From the NCBI RefSeq assembly GCF_004745075.1, contig NZ_RHFH01000015.1:1-64000 (forward strand): a DNA stretch of 64,000 nt. Reading direction: 5' to 3'. Source of the stretch: Brevibacterium sp. S111 (GTDB taxonomy: Bacteria > Actinomycetota > Actinomycetes > Actinomycetales > Brevibacteriaceae). This document shows positions 1 to 8,464 of the stretch, piece after piece. Each line of letters starts with the position of its first letter. The first letter of the stretch is position 1. The position numbers and the translations under genes are program-made. Below the pieces are notes generated by a model that did no database searches, was not told the origin of the DNA, and saw nothing but the letters and a program-made list of their open reading frames with translations.

Positions 1-389
1 ACCTGAGAGGTGCCCCTTTCTTGGCCGGGAATGTTGACTTAGAACATCACCATTTTCCCAGCTCAGGAGGGGCATTTCCATTCCACGAACGGCTTGATCC
101 GGCTACTTACATCGGTGGATCAAGGTTAAGTAGCCCTACCATCCGTCAGGATAGAAGGGGTCGCTGGCCTGAGGATCCCGGCATGATTTAGTCCCCCAGT
201 CACCATGATCAGGGGGGTGTAGTCACCGGGGTTCGAAGGCACCAGGGAAATCGCTGATAGGGGCCAGAACCACTGGCAGAACACATGCCTTGAGCCCGAC
301 CGTAACGTGGATGCCGAACCTTGGAGCCACACCTAACATCACCGGCCAGCCGAACCACAACCAATATCCGATCACATGAGTCGAAGAAG
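1..389. other. Non-coding stretch left of the IS110 transposase
   Basis: No convincing gene is visible. Bases 11-20 and 67-76 carry an imperfect inverted repeat built on TGCCCCT, and TTGCCCCTTGA recurs at the right side of the element near 1704, so an element boundary or an older insertion scar may lie here. Bases 93-135 hold two interleaved perfect stems (listed separately). A C5/G5 hairpin (about 193-197 with 212-216) follows. In the IS110 group the long non-coding left end encodes the bridge RNA, so much of 90-389 may be that RNA gene plus the transposase promoter; this is an inference from family knowledge. Confidence 0.4.
93..135 (+). other. Interleaved inverted repeats forming a possible pseudoknot
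   Basis: CTTGATCC (93-100) pairs perfectly with GGATCAAG (117-124). GGCTACTTA (101-109) pairs perfectly with TAAGTAGCC (127-135). The two stems cross rather than nest, so both can only form together as an H-type pseudoknot, or they are alternative hairpins. The position, upstream of an IS110-family transposase, fits a structured RNA of the element. The base pairing is seen directly; the RNA function is inferred. Confidence 0.45.
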
Positions 390-1601
390 ATGAGTGACAT
401 GATCACCAACCACGCTGACATCGACGTATTCATCGGCATCGATGTCGGCAAACACAACCACCACGCCGTCGCCCTCAACCGCGACGGAAAACAACTGTTG
501 TCGAAGGCGCTGCCGCAGAACGAAACGAAACTGAAGGCCCTGATCACCCGACTGCGTAAGCACGGGCAGTTGCTCGTCGTCGTTGACCAGCCCGCCACGA
601 TCGGGGCCCTGCCGGTGGCGGTGGCTCAAGCCGAGGCAATCCCGGTTGCCTACCTGCCGGGGTTGGCGATGCGTCGCATCGCCGACTTACACCCCGGTGA
701 GGCGAAGACCGATGCCAGGGATGCCGCGATCATCGCCGAGGCCGCCCGGACCATGCCCCACACTCTGCGGGGCATCCGGATTGCCGATGAGAACGTCGCC
801 GAACTGTCGATGCTGTGCGGCTACGACGATGACCTGGCCAAGCAGGCCACGGCGACATCGAATCGGATCCGCGGCCTGCTGACCCAGATCCACCCCGGAT
901 TAGAGACCGCCATCGGCCCGCACCTGGACCACCCAGCGATGCTGGCGCTATTGGCGAAGTACCCGACGCCCAAGGCCCTGCGGCACGCCGGCAAACACCG
1001 AGTCGAGACTCTCCTGCGCAAGCAGGCACCGCGGGCCTGGAAACGGTGGGCGGCAGCGATCTTCACCGCCTTAGACGGGCAGACGGTCGTGGTGTCGGGC
1101 ACCGACGCGGCCGGGCTCGTGCTGCCGCAGTTGGCAACTTCATTGGCGAAGACACGCACGTCACGGGACGAAGTGCTGGTCCGCATCGAGGAGCTGGTCC
1201 AGGCGCATCCGCTTTTCGGGCTCCTGACGTCGATGCCGGCAGTCGGCGTCAGGACGACGGCGAGGATCCTGACCGAGGTGGTGGGTAAGGACTTCGAGTC
1301 TGCCGGACACCTCGCCTCCTATGCCGGCCTGGCACCAGTGACCTGGCGGTCAGGGACATCGATCCGGGGAGACCACTCGTCGCGGCGGGGGAACAAGATC
1401 CTCAAACGAGCCCTGTTTTTGTCGGCCTTCGCGGCGTTGAAGGACCCATTGTCGAGGGCGTATTACGACAAGAAACGTGCCGAGCATAAGAAGCACAATC
1501 AGGCGTTGATCGCGTTGGCTCGCCGTCGTTGCAACGTCCTGTACGCGATGCTTCGCGACGGTGCCTACTTCCACGCACCCGAGGCGGCGACCGCCGCCTG
1601 A
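390..1601 (+). CDS. IS110-family transposase (DEDD/RuvC-like recombinase)
   Basis: This 403-residue protein should catalyse bridge-RNA-guided recombination of its element. The N-terminus has the RuvC-like DEDD segment (VFIGIDVGKHNH, residues about 12-23). The C-terminal Transposase_20 part shows SMPAVGVRTTARI, the GLAPVTWRSG segment and the R-RGN-ILKRALF stretch with the conserved serine region expected of the family. The length is normal for a complete IS110 transposase and no stop or frameshift is seen. The ATG at 390 is chosen because it gives the usual N-terminus; an upstream in-frame start at 321 and an ATG at 399 are alternatives. It lies directly upstream of a broken oxygenase gene in the same direction. 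Confidence 0.93.
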   Translation: MSDMITNHADIDVFIGIDVGKHNHHAVALNRDGKQLLSKALPQNETKLKALITRLRKHGQLLVVVDQPATIGALPVAVAQAEAIPVAYLPGLAMRRIADLHPGEAKTDARDAAIIAEAARTMPHTLRGIRIADENVAELSMLCGYDDDLAKQATATSNRIRGLLTQIHPGLETAIGPHLDHPAMLALLAKYPTPKALRHAGKHRVETLLRKQAPRAWKRWAAAIFTALDGQTVVVSGTDAAGLVLPQLATSLAKTRTSRDEVLVRIEELVQAHPLFGLLTSMPAVGVRTTARILTEVVGKDFESAGHLASYAGLAPVTWRSGTSIRGDHSSRRGNKILKRALFLSAFAALKDPLSRAYYDKKRAEHKKHNQALIALARRRCNVLYAMLRDGAYFHAPEAATAA

Positions 1602-1709
1602 ACCGACCGGTCACGAAGTGCCTGACCAGTTCGGGAGACGGTTCCCGGACAGATCACCCCTGCCCCTCGACCCCGACCGAATTTTCTAGAGAAACCTGAC
1701 CTTTGCCCC

Positions 1710-2546
1710 TTGACGAAAAACATAGGGGCACCCCCCGGCGGAAGGCAGCGAACCTATCCCGTGGTCGAGTCCCATCGCTGGATCTGGGCGTGGTTCGGTG
1801 ATTCGGAACTGGCCGAGACGACACCCGTCCCCGACACCCACTGGATGGACGACCCCGACTGGGACCGGGTCACTCATACCCGGCTCATGGGTTGCAATTC
1901 CGGTCTGCTGCACGACAATCTGCTCGACCTCACACACGAGTCCTTCCTCCACACCTCGACGATTGGCGATGACGCCGTGTTCGAGAACGGAGTGACCATC
2001 GAAGTCGAGGATAACATCGTAAGTGTCGACCGATTCATGCCCGGATGCTATCCTTCCCCGCTGTTTGCGAAGGTTACCAACGCCGAGGTGGTCGATCGCT
2101 GGCATACGACCGAATTCCAACTGCCGTCGGTCCACGTCATCCACGCCGGCGTGGTTGAACCGGGCGGGCGGCGTGAAGACGGGTATCGGTTCGAAGTCCT
2201 CAACGCCATCACTCCCGCCAAGCAGGGCCAAGCATGGTACTTCTACGCGTTCTGCCGAAATTTCGAGGTTGGCAACGAGGAGATGAACGAGGTGCTGACG
2301 GAGAGCCAAGGAACCGTGTTGGACGAGGACGCGTGGGCTCTCGAACACCAATAGGCCAGCCGTGATTCTTCTGATGACGAGATCGACGACGTCCTCATCG
2401 CTCAGGACGCCGGCGTCGCCATGGCTCGCCGGGTGATGAACCACCTCCTCACTGCTGAACGTGAAGCCATCGCCCAGTCGGATCCTCCGCTGTCCCGGAC
2501 AGAACAGGGACCGGGCTCGGCTCAGCCCCGGGTGCGTGCGCTGTGA
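1710..2546 (+). pseudogene. Rieske oxygenase alpha subunit (VanA-like), broken at both ends
   Basis: The catalytic C-terminal part of an aromatic-ring or demethylating Rieske oxygenase of the vanillate demethylase type remains. It has YPVVESHRWIWAWFGD, then DNLLDLTHESFLH, which carries the mononuclear iron ligands. The whole N-terminal Rieske [2Fe-2S] domain (CxH and CxxH) is missing, replaced by the IS110 element. The frame then meets TAG at 2352-2354 after ALEHQ, but homology continues in the same frame to TGA at 2544-2546 (DVLIAQDAGVAMARRVM), as in the normal C-terminus. A single CAG to TAG change would explain this. The stop overlaps the ATG of the next gene. With no iron-sulfur domain the product cannot work as an oxygenase. 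Confidence 0.88.
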
Positions 2547-3028
2547 TGGTCATCCTGCGCTCCGGTGCAATCGCGAAGGAAGTCGAACCGTCGGGCCGGG
2601 TGAAGATCGCAGCCGCGCCCGACAACGGTCGAGCCAATGAACCCTGGCAATGGCGGCTGACCATCGGCGACAGCCCGTCGGGCGAATCGAACCTCAACGG
2701 ACAGAACCTCAGACTCAGCAATCCGGGCTCCAGGGGAGAGAAAGTCCTCGAACTCGTGTGTGAGAAGAACCTCGTCACCGGGGCCATGAAGCTGGAGACT
2801 CTCAGCTCGCAGAGTGATCTCGAACGCGCGGACGGGGAGCTGATGGTCATCTACATGCACTCGGGCGAACTCGCCTTTGACCAGCATCGGCTCGGAGCCG
2901 GTGACGCGGCGATCATCTCGGGCAGCGAGCACTTCACCGTGCGAGCAGAACCGGTTGCCGAGCAGGCCGATTTCGCGCTTGTCCGCCTCGGTTCGGCCAC
3001 GGACACTGGATTGGTGTGGATCCCATGA
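2546..3028 (+). CDS. HutD-like cupin protein
   Basis: This is a 160-residue predicted cytosolic beta-rich protein. The layout resembles HutD, a small cupin coded with histidine-utilisation genes: an MVILRSG start, a WQWRLTIGD strand and a C-terminal barrel with LAFDQHRLGAGDAAII and ALVRLG. The usual N-terminal PWKNGGG signature of HutD is not evident, and the protein is shorter than typical HutD (about 190 residues), so assignment is tentative. The ATG at 2546 shares its A with the TGA of the oxygenase remnant; a GTG at 2543 is an alternative. Its own stop overlaps the next start (ATGA), so it is translationally coupled to the VanB-like reductase. A histidine-ammonia-lyase homologue 8 kb away agrees with a Hut-type role. 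Confidence 0.45.
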   Translation: MVILRSGAIAKEVEPSGRVKIAAAPDNGRANEPWQWRLTIGDSPSGESNLNGQNLRLSNPGSRGEKVLELVCEKNLVTGAMKLETLSSQSDLERADGELMVIYMHSGELAFDQHRLGAGDAAIISGSEHFTVRAEPVAEQADFALVRLGSATDTGLVWIP

Positions 3029-4014
3029 CCAAGCGGGTCTACACGGCAGGAGTCTATGCCGAACGCGACATGATGCTCACCGTCCGAGCCAGAGAAATCA
3101 TCGCCGAGGGGGTTCTGCGCTTGGAATTTGTCCGCTCTGACGGTGGACCGATGCCGCCATGGGAACCGGGTGCTCACATCGAGATCGATGTGGCTGATAT
3201 CGGGATCCGCCACTATTCCCTCATCGGTGATCCCCGAGACCGAAGCAGGTGGCAGGTCGCAGTTCGTCTCAACGACCTGTCCACGGCCGAAGCTTCCCTG
3301 CACCTGCATCGGAACTCGGAGATTGGAGACGAATTCCACGTCATCGCCCCGCGGAACAACTTCTCCTTCGCGGCTCCGACGAAAGACCAGACACTGCATT
3401 TCATTGCCGGTGGAATCGGGATCACACCATTGCTGTCGATGATCGAAGCAGCCGAAGAAGCAGGGGCGGACTGGAAGCTCACCTACCTCGGCAGGACCCT
3501 CGAGTCCATGCCCTTTCGGGACCGCCTCGGCGAGTTCGGTGATCGTGTCCGGATCATTCCCAGTGCGGATCGTCCGGCCGGGCTCATCGAGTCCTTTCTC
3601 GACACGGCCTCCCCGCAAGGGCGAGTCTACGTCTGCGGTCCCGAAACCCTCATCGATGAGGTCGGGGAGCACAGCGCCCGTCGAGGGCTGACGCACCGCA
3701 GCGAGCTCTTCGTCCACTCAGGCGGCAACGGGCTGCGTGAGGACGACGGGCCCTTCGACCTCGTCTGCGCTTCCAGCGGCGTCACGGTCGAGGTCGGCGG
3801 CTCGGAGACGATCATCATGGCCTTGGAACGCCACGGGATCAGACCCCGGACCTCCTGCGAGATGGGGGTGTGCGGAACTTGTGAGACCGGAGTGATCCGC
3901 GGGGCTCCCGACCACCGTGATTCCCTCCTCAGCGAGGACGAACGAGAGCGAGGTGAATCGATGATGATCTGCGTCGGCCGTGCCCTCAGCGACGAACTGG
4001 TCGTCGACCTCTGA
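3025..4014 (+). CDS. PDR/VanB-family oxidoreductase (oxygenase reductase)
   Basis: This 329-residue electron-transfer protein passes electrons from NAD(P)H through flavin and a [2Fe-2S] centre to an oxygenase. Order of domains: flavin domain with RHYSLIGDP (about 57-65), nucleotide domain with HFIAGGIGITPLLSMI (about 124-139) and YVCGPETLI, then a C-terminal plant-type ferredoxin domain with SCEMGVCGTCETG and a final MMICVGR cysteine. All four cluster cysteines are present. The ATG at 3025 overlaps the previous stop. The natural partner would be the Rieske oxygenase just upstream, now a pseudogene. It might instead serve the P450 at 9.4 kb. A second paralogue is at 12.5 kb. Confidence 0.88.
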   Translation: MTKRVYTAGVYAERDMMLTVRAREIIAEGVLRLEFVRSDGGPMPPWEPGAHIEIDVADIGIRHYSLIGDPRDRSRWQVAVRLNDLSTAEASLHLHRNSEIGDEFHVIAPRNNFSFAAPTKDQTLHFIAGGIGITPLLSMIEAAEEAGADWKLTYLGRTLESMPFRDRLGEFGDRVRIIPSADRPAGLIESFLDTASPQGRVYVCGPETLIDEVGEHSARRGLTHRSELFVHSGGNGLREDDGPFDLVCASSGVTVEVGGSETIIMALERHGIRPRTSCEMGVCGTCETGVIRGAPDHRDSLLSEDERERGESMMICVGRALSDELVVDL

Positions 4015-4101
4015 ACCGTATCCGTCCCATATCCGTTTCGGCACGTTGTCGAACAGATAGTCCCCGGCAATCGACACATTTCACCACAAAGGAGTCGTGA
4101 C

Positions 4102-5583
4102 ATGTCACTGCGAACCTGGCTCATCGGCGGTCTGATCCTCTATTTCGTCGTCCTCTTGCTCGTCGCCTTCGTCAACAACCGGAACAAGGACCGGCGAGCC
4201 TACTTCCTCAACTCGAACAAGACGCCCTATTGGATCCTGGCCACGGCTTTCGTGGCGGCGTGGTTCGGCGGGAACTCAGCACTCATCTCCGTCGATGAGT
4301 CATTCACCCAAGGCTTCGGCGGATGGTGGGTGCTCGGGGGCCCGACAGTCGTCGCGGTCATCGTGATGTATTTTTTTGCCCGTCCGATTCGCAGGCTGGG
4401 TCTGCTCACCCAGAACGGTATCGTCACGAAGCGCTACAACCAGACGGCAGGCAACATCCTCTCGGTGCTGTTCATTCTCTTCTTCATCACGTGGGCCGCC
4501 TCGCAGATGGTTGCGGTCGGGAACTTCCTCGCGCCTTTCATCGACACCTCTTACCTCGTCGCCGTTGTGATTGCAGTGGTCATCTCACTCGTGTATTCGG
4601 CACTCGGCGGGTTCAAAGGCGTGGTGATGACCGAGATGATCCAGTTCTTCCTGCTCACTGCTGGGCTGCTGGTGACGATGGTCGTGGCTATCGGCAACTC
4701 CGGCGGCCTCGAGGCGATCACTCACTCACCAGCAGCCAGCCAGTCCTCGAACTATTTCAATATCATCACCTCGTTCCCAGCTAACCTGGCCTACATCGTC
4801 GGCTTCTCTCTGGTGTTCATCATTGACGGTTCAATCTGGCAACGCTTGTCGGCAAGTCGAAATCCGAACGAGGCCCGTAAGGCGACCGGGCTTGCTCTCA
4901 TCATCTTCATCCCTCTCTTCGCCTTCGTCTCGATCACCGGCGTGGCTGCCGCGGGGATGTTCGACACGCTTCCTGAGAATGGAATCGTCACCACGATCAT
5001 CACTGATCATCTTCCCGCAGGCCTCGGCGCGGTCGTCTTCGTCGGGGTGGCCGCAGCGATCATGTCCACTATGTGCACGGCCCTCCACGCGGCTGCGCTG
5101 TATATGTCGGAACTCTACGAGAAGTACGTCCAGCCCGACTTGAGCAACAAAGGCAGCGTGCGAGTGGGTGTAGTGACGACGATCATCGCCTGCGGACTCG
5201 GCTTCGTCGTTGCCATCCGACTGCAGGACGCGCTCGCTGTGCTCTCGATCGCCAGCAACATCCTGGCCGCCGGTGCTTTCGTCCCAGTCATCGGTGGCTT
5301 CGTGTGGCGACGTGCCACCTCGTCAGGAGCAATCGCCTGCATGATCGGCGGTGGCGGATTCGTGCTGTACGACTACCTGGGACGGTTGGGAATGCCCCTC
5401 CCCACGTTCTGGCAAGAGGAGAGCACAGCTATCATCCTCGGCGTAGTGATCGGACTTGTCCTCTATATCAGCGTATCCCTCATCTCTGCGCCGCAGACTG
5501 ACAAGCATGAAGCTTTCATCAGGAGCGCAGGACTCAACGTTGAATCAGGCCCGCCGGAAGTGGCGGAGCCGGTGGACGAATGA
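4102..5583 (+). CDS. Sodium:solute symporter (SSS family), first copy
   Basis: This 493-residue integral membrane protein of the SSS family (PutP/PanF type) has about 13 predicted helices and probably imports the organic substrate of the surrounding catabolic genes with Na+. Features include AWFGGNSALISVDESF in helix 2, GIVTKRYNQTAGN, LGGFKGVVMTEMIQFF and AAAIMSTMCTALHAAA near the second sodium-site helix. The start follows AAGGAG at a normal distance. It is clearly paralogous to the symporter at 13882-15384, sharing the same motif order and GGNSALISVDE segment. The substrate cannot be read from sequence. It is convergent with the M20 hydrolase gene. Confidence 0.9.
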   Translation: MSLRTWLIGGLILYFVVLLLVAFVNNRNKDRRAYFLNSNKTPYWILATAFVAAWFGGNSALISVDESFTQGFGGWWVLGGPTVVAVIVMYFFARPIRRLGLLTQNGIVTKRYNQTAGNILSVLFILFFITWAASQMVAVGNFLAPFIDTSYLVAVVIAVVISLVYSALGGFKGVVMTEMIQFFLLTAGLLVTMVVAIGNSGGLEAITHSPAASQSSNYFNIITSFPANLAYIVGFSLVFIIDGSIWQRLSASRNPNEARKATGLALIIFIPLFAFVSITGVAAAGMFDTLPENGIVTTIITDHLPAGLGAVVFVGVAAAIMSTMCTALHAAALYMSELYEKYVQPDLSNKGSVRVGVVTTIIACGLGFVVAIRLQDALAVLSIASNILAAGAFVPVIGGFVWRRATSSGAIACMIGGGGFVLYDYLGRLGMPLPTFWQEESTAIILGVVIGLVLYISVSLISAPQTDKHEAFIRSAGLNVESGPPEVAEPVDE

Positions 5584-5642
5584 GGTGGTGCGGCCGAAAT
5601 GTCTCCCGGCACCTCTCCGAGGCTATCGGTGCGGGCCGCCGT

Positions 5643-6836
5643 TCATCGATTGCGCAGCCATGCTGCGTTGGCGAGGAATTCGGCGACATCATCGATTGAC
5701 GAATCGGCAAAAGAGGCACGCGGAGAGTGGTTCGTCTCCGTCGCATCGCCTTCCGGTTCGGCACCGATGAGAGCAAACGTTCCGGGCACTTCTGCAAGTA
5801 CGTGAGAGAAGTCTTCGGAGCCCGACAGAGGTTCGGTCATCTTTTCGAACCGGTCGGCACCGAAGACTGTTTCTATGACCTGCTCGGCGTAGCCGGCCTC
5901 GGCCGGATTATTGACGGTCACGGGATAATCTGGCATGACCTCGATCTCAGCGCTCAAGCCGTAAGCCTCGGCCGTGGAACGGGCCAGCTGCTGCACGGCT
6001 TCGAGCAGACGCACCTTGACGTCGGGGGAGAAGCTGCGTAGCGAGATTCGCATCTCCGCCGACTCCGGAATGATGACCGAATCATTGCCGGCCTGCAGTG
6101 AGCCGAGGGTGGCGACGACGGGCTCGAACGGTCCGAACTTCCTGGCAACCACGGTATTGAGCCCCATACCGATCTCACAGGCCACGGGCACGGGGTCGAG
6201 GGTGCGGTGCGGCACCGACCCGTGGCCGCCCATACCCTGTACGACGATGCGGACCTCGTCGCAACCAGCCATCACGGTGCCCGAACGCAGACCCCAGACG
6301 CGGGGCTCGAGCATGCCGGAGAAGACATGGGTGCCGAAGGCTGCAGTGACCGGCTTGTCAGCTGCGTCGAGCAAGCCGTCTTCGAGCATCCACTTCGCAC
6401 CCACAAAGGCCTCTTCGGCCGGTTGAAACATGAACATGACGTCGACGGTGAGTTCGCTGCGCCGAGTGTGGAGCAGATGGGCAGCTCCGATCAGTCCGGC
6501 CGTGTGCACATCGTGACCGCAGGCATGCATCCTTCCAGGCTCCTGGGAGATGTAGTCGATGTCGACCTTCTCCTCCACAGGCAGACCATCCATATCGGCC
6601 CGCAGTAGGATCACTGGCGTCTGCGGGCCGGAGTTCGGTGCCCGCAGTATGGCGATGATCGAAGATTGGCGCTCGCCGGTGCTGATCTCGAGCCCGTCGA
6701 GGTCGGCAAGGGCCTTGAGCACCTGAGCCTGGGTGCGCGGCAGGTTCGTCCCGATCTCAGGATGGCGGTGGAGGTCGTGGCGGATCGTGCGCACGAAGCT
6801 CTGAAGCTCCGGGGTGATGGTCAGCGGTGCGGTCAT
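5643..6836 (-). CDS. M20 family metallo-amidohydrolase
   Basis: This 397-residue cytosolic enzyme of the M20D type (hippurate hydrolase, IAA-amino-acid hydrolase, N-acyl-amino-acid amidohydrolase) cleaves an acyl or dipeptide amide bond with two divalent metals. Visible residues are RADMDGLPV, MHACGHDVH, the FQPAEE general-base pair, GTHVFSG and the closing TNHSPRASF histidine. The GSVPHRTLDP dimerisation domain lies in the middle. Length is typical and all metal ligands are present. It lies downstream of the DUF3100-like membrane gene on the same strand with a 107-bp gap, an arrangement that suggests transport followed by hydrolysis of an acylated amino acid. Confidence 0.9.
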   Translation of the reverse strand: MTAPLTITPELQSFVRTIRHDLHRHPEIGTNLPRTQAQVLKALADLDGLEISTGERQSSIIAILRAPNSGPQTPVILLRADMDGLPVEEKVDIDYISQEPGRMHACGHDVHTAGLIGAAHLLHTRRSELTVDVMFMFQPAEEAFVGAKWMLEDGLLDAADKPVTAAFGTHVFSGMLEPRVWGLRSGTVMAGCDEVRIVVQGMGGHGSVPHRTLDPVPVACEIGMGLNTVVARKFGPFEPVVATLGSLQAGNDSVIIPESAEMRISLRSFSPDVKVRLLEAVQQLARSTAEAYGLSAEIEVMPDYPVTVNNPAEAGYAEQVIETVFGADRFEKMTEPLSGSEDFSHVLAEVPGTFALIGAEPEGDATETNHSPRASFADSSIDDVAEFLANAAWLRNR

Positions 6837-6943
6837 GTTGGTGTGTTCCTCTGCGTGTGTGGTTAAGGGATGAGGTCTGGTGGCTTCCGGGCTGTGTGAG
6901 TCGGGGCTAGCGCCCGCAGTGTCAGTGCGTGGGCTGGCCGGCG

Positions 6944-8266
6944 CTACAGCGTGCTCACCAGCACCGAGGCGACGACGACCGAGCCGGTCGTCACAGTCGT
7001 GAAGCCGCCGATGAGCATCGGCGGGAAGATGTGGCTCAGCAGCGCCTCACGTTCGGCTTCGTTGCGGGCGACGCCTTCGGCGACTTCCTGGCAGATGATG
7101 AAGTCTCCGGGGAAGCCGAACAGTGCGGTCAGCGCTACAGGAGTCGCCAGATTCCGGTCGAGTCCGAGCATCCTGGCCGTGACCAGACCGCCCAGAGCGA
7201 TGCCGAGAGGGCCGAGGATCAAGATGACCAGAGTGGGCACAAGAGCGCTGATGAGGTTGGCCGGGGTGATGGAGCCCACGGCCACGATGACGACAAGGGT
7301 CACAGTCACCGTGGCGAAGCCGAAGCTGCCGGCCTGATCGAGCGATCGGCTGGGCAGAACTCGGAACGCCCGCAGGGCGAAACCGAGGACGAGGCACCAC
7401 AGTGAGTAGCTGACACCTGTCAGCTCCCCGATCCACATTGCCGCCAGCGTGCCTGTCAGCAGAAGCAGGAGGACGACTGCGGGGGAGTAGAGACGCATCG
7501 GCAGCAGGGGCGCCGGTCCCTCGTCTTCTGTGGCGGTGGCATTGCCTCCGTTGTCGGCGTAACCGATGCCGCGCGCACCGTCGGCATCAGTCCCTGCGCC
7601 ACCCGTGCCGGCCGCTCTGGCTGCGGCATCGACGATCAGCTGCGTCCGGGACGACTCCGCACTCCGTCGGGCCACCCAAGTCTTCGCGTAACGACGCAGG
7701 AAGACGATGGCGATCGGCAAGCCGATGATCTGCTGCAGTGCAAGGATGAGTGCCGGAATCGGCACCAGCGCACTCTGGCCTATTTCGGTCAGTCTATTCG
7801 TTGAAATGAGTGTGGCAATGAACCCGCCGGCAACAGGGCCCGCGCCCGCCACAGAAGCGTCATAACCGATGATCAGAGAGCCAACACCGACGACGAGCAC
7901 CACTGCTCCGATCATTCCGGCCAGTGCTACGAGCACGTATTTGTACTGGATCTTTAGCGTGGACATCGGCATCATCGTTCCCAGGTGCATGATGAGTACT
8001 CCAGTCAGCAGGTTCCCGGCTGCGATGAGTATGTGGTCATTGACCGCATCCTGGCTGAGCAGCCCGGACCATACGGCTATCAGGTACAGACCCATGCTGA
8101 TGAGCAGAGACGGTATGCGAGCGCGGGTGAGATTCGCGATGATCTCCCCGACCGCCATGCACAGCAGGAGGCCGAGGGCGAGAATGATTGGTGCGTACAA
8201 GACACGTCCTTGTGTGAAAGTCGGAGCGGACGCCTCATCCTCCGGCGGTGTGATCTCGGTCAACAA
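6944..8266 (-). CDS. DUF3100-like integral membrane protein
   Basis: This 440-residue protein has about ten hydrophobic helices in two halves, split by a polar loop near residues 205-245 rich in Ala, Gly and acidic residues. I match it to DUF3100, a membrane family of unknown transport role often coded next to M20 amidohydrolases; the match is from memory of family character (IPSLLISMGLYLIAVWSG, GFPGDFIICQEVAEG, FPPMLIGGFTTVTTGSVVVA). It precedes the M20 hydrolase in a likely operon and is divergent from the IclR regulator, with a perfect dyad at 8271-8291 just upstream of its start. A role in moving the hydrolase substrate or product is an inference. Confidence 0.62.
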   Translation of the reverse strand: MLTEITPPEDEASAPTFTQGRVLYAPIILALGLLLCMAVGEIIANLTRARIPSLLISMGLYLIAVWSGLLSQDAVNDHILIAAGNLLTGVLIMHLGTMMPMSTLKIQYKYVLVALAGMIGAVVLVVGVGSLIIGYDASVAGAGPVAGGFIATLISTNRLTEIGQSALVPIPALILALQQIIGLPIAIVFLRRYAKTWVARRSAESSRTQLIVDAAARAAGTGGAGTDADGARGIGYADNGGNATATEDEGPAPLLPMRLYSPAVVLLLLLTGTLAAMWIGELTGVSYSLWCLVLGFALRAFRVLPSRSLDQAGSFGFATVTVTLVVIVAVGSITPANLISALVPTLVILILGPLGIALGGLVTARMLGLDRNLATPVALTALFGFPGDFIICQEVAEGVARNEAEREALLSHIFPPMLIGGFTTVTTGSVVVASVLVSTL

Positions 8267-8270
8267 ATCC

Positions 8271-8291
8271 GATTCTCAGTCGCTGAGAATC
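8271..8291. promoter_or_regulatory. Dyad operator A in the DUF3100/IclR divergent promoter
   Basis: GATTCTCAG and CTGAGAATC are perfect 9-bp arms separated by TCG. Nineteen of the 20 bases of ATTCTCAGTCGCTGRGAATC recur at 13738-13757 in the other divergent promoter of the island. A half-site TGAGAATC occurs at 9243-9250 upstream of the P450. The divergent IclR regulator is the obvious candidate to bind; IclR proteins bind short palindromes in such positions. Confidence 0.7.
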
Positions 8292-8464
8292 TATATCTCG
8301 GTTCGAGGTCTGGCAGCCCGATTTTGCTCCACCGCCCAGCACGACCGTAAGGTGTGCCCAATGTCCGATTCGCGGACGAGCAGACGCCTCTGTCGTGGCT
8401 CATCTATGATCAGCAGATGGCGGTCCAGTCCCGCCCCCGGAAGCAAGGGTGCGAGGAGTTCGGG

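Larger units (their letters stand above)
93..1709 (+). mobile_element. IS110-family insertion sequence, ends approximate
   Basis: The element consists of a long non-coding left part, one transposase gene and a short right part, the usual IS110-group layout. IS110 elements lack terminal inverted repeats of ordinary kind and make little or no target duplication, so the ends cannot be fixed by eye. The right end must lie between the transposase stop at 1601 and about 1725, where homology to a Rieske oxygenase begins. The left end is placed at the pseudoknot-like repeat only as a guess. The element apparently removed or replaced the 5' part of the oxygenase gene. Confidence 0.5.

Noticed and set aside
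1..92. Upstream remainder of the interrupted oxygenase gene on the left of IS110
   Set aside because: No frame shows Rieske motifs (CxH or CxxH), so this DNA is not the missing 5' part; insertion came with a deletion or an older rearrangement.
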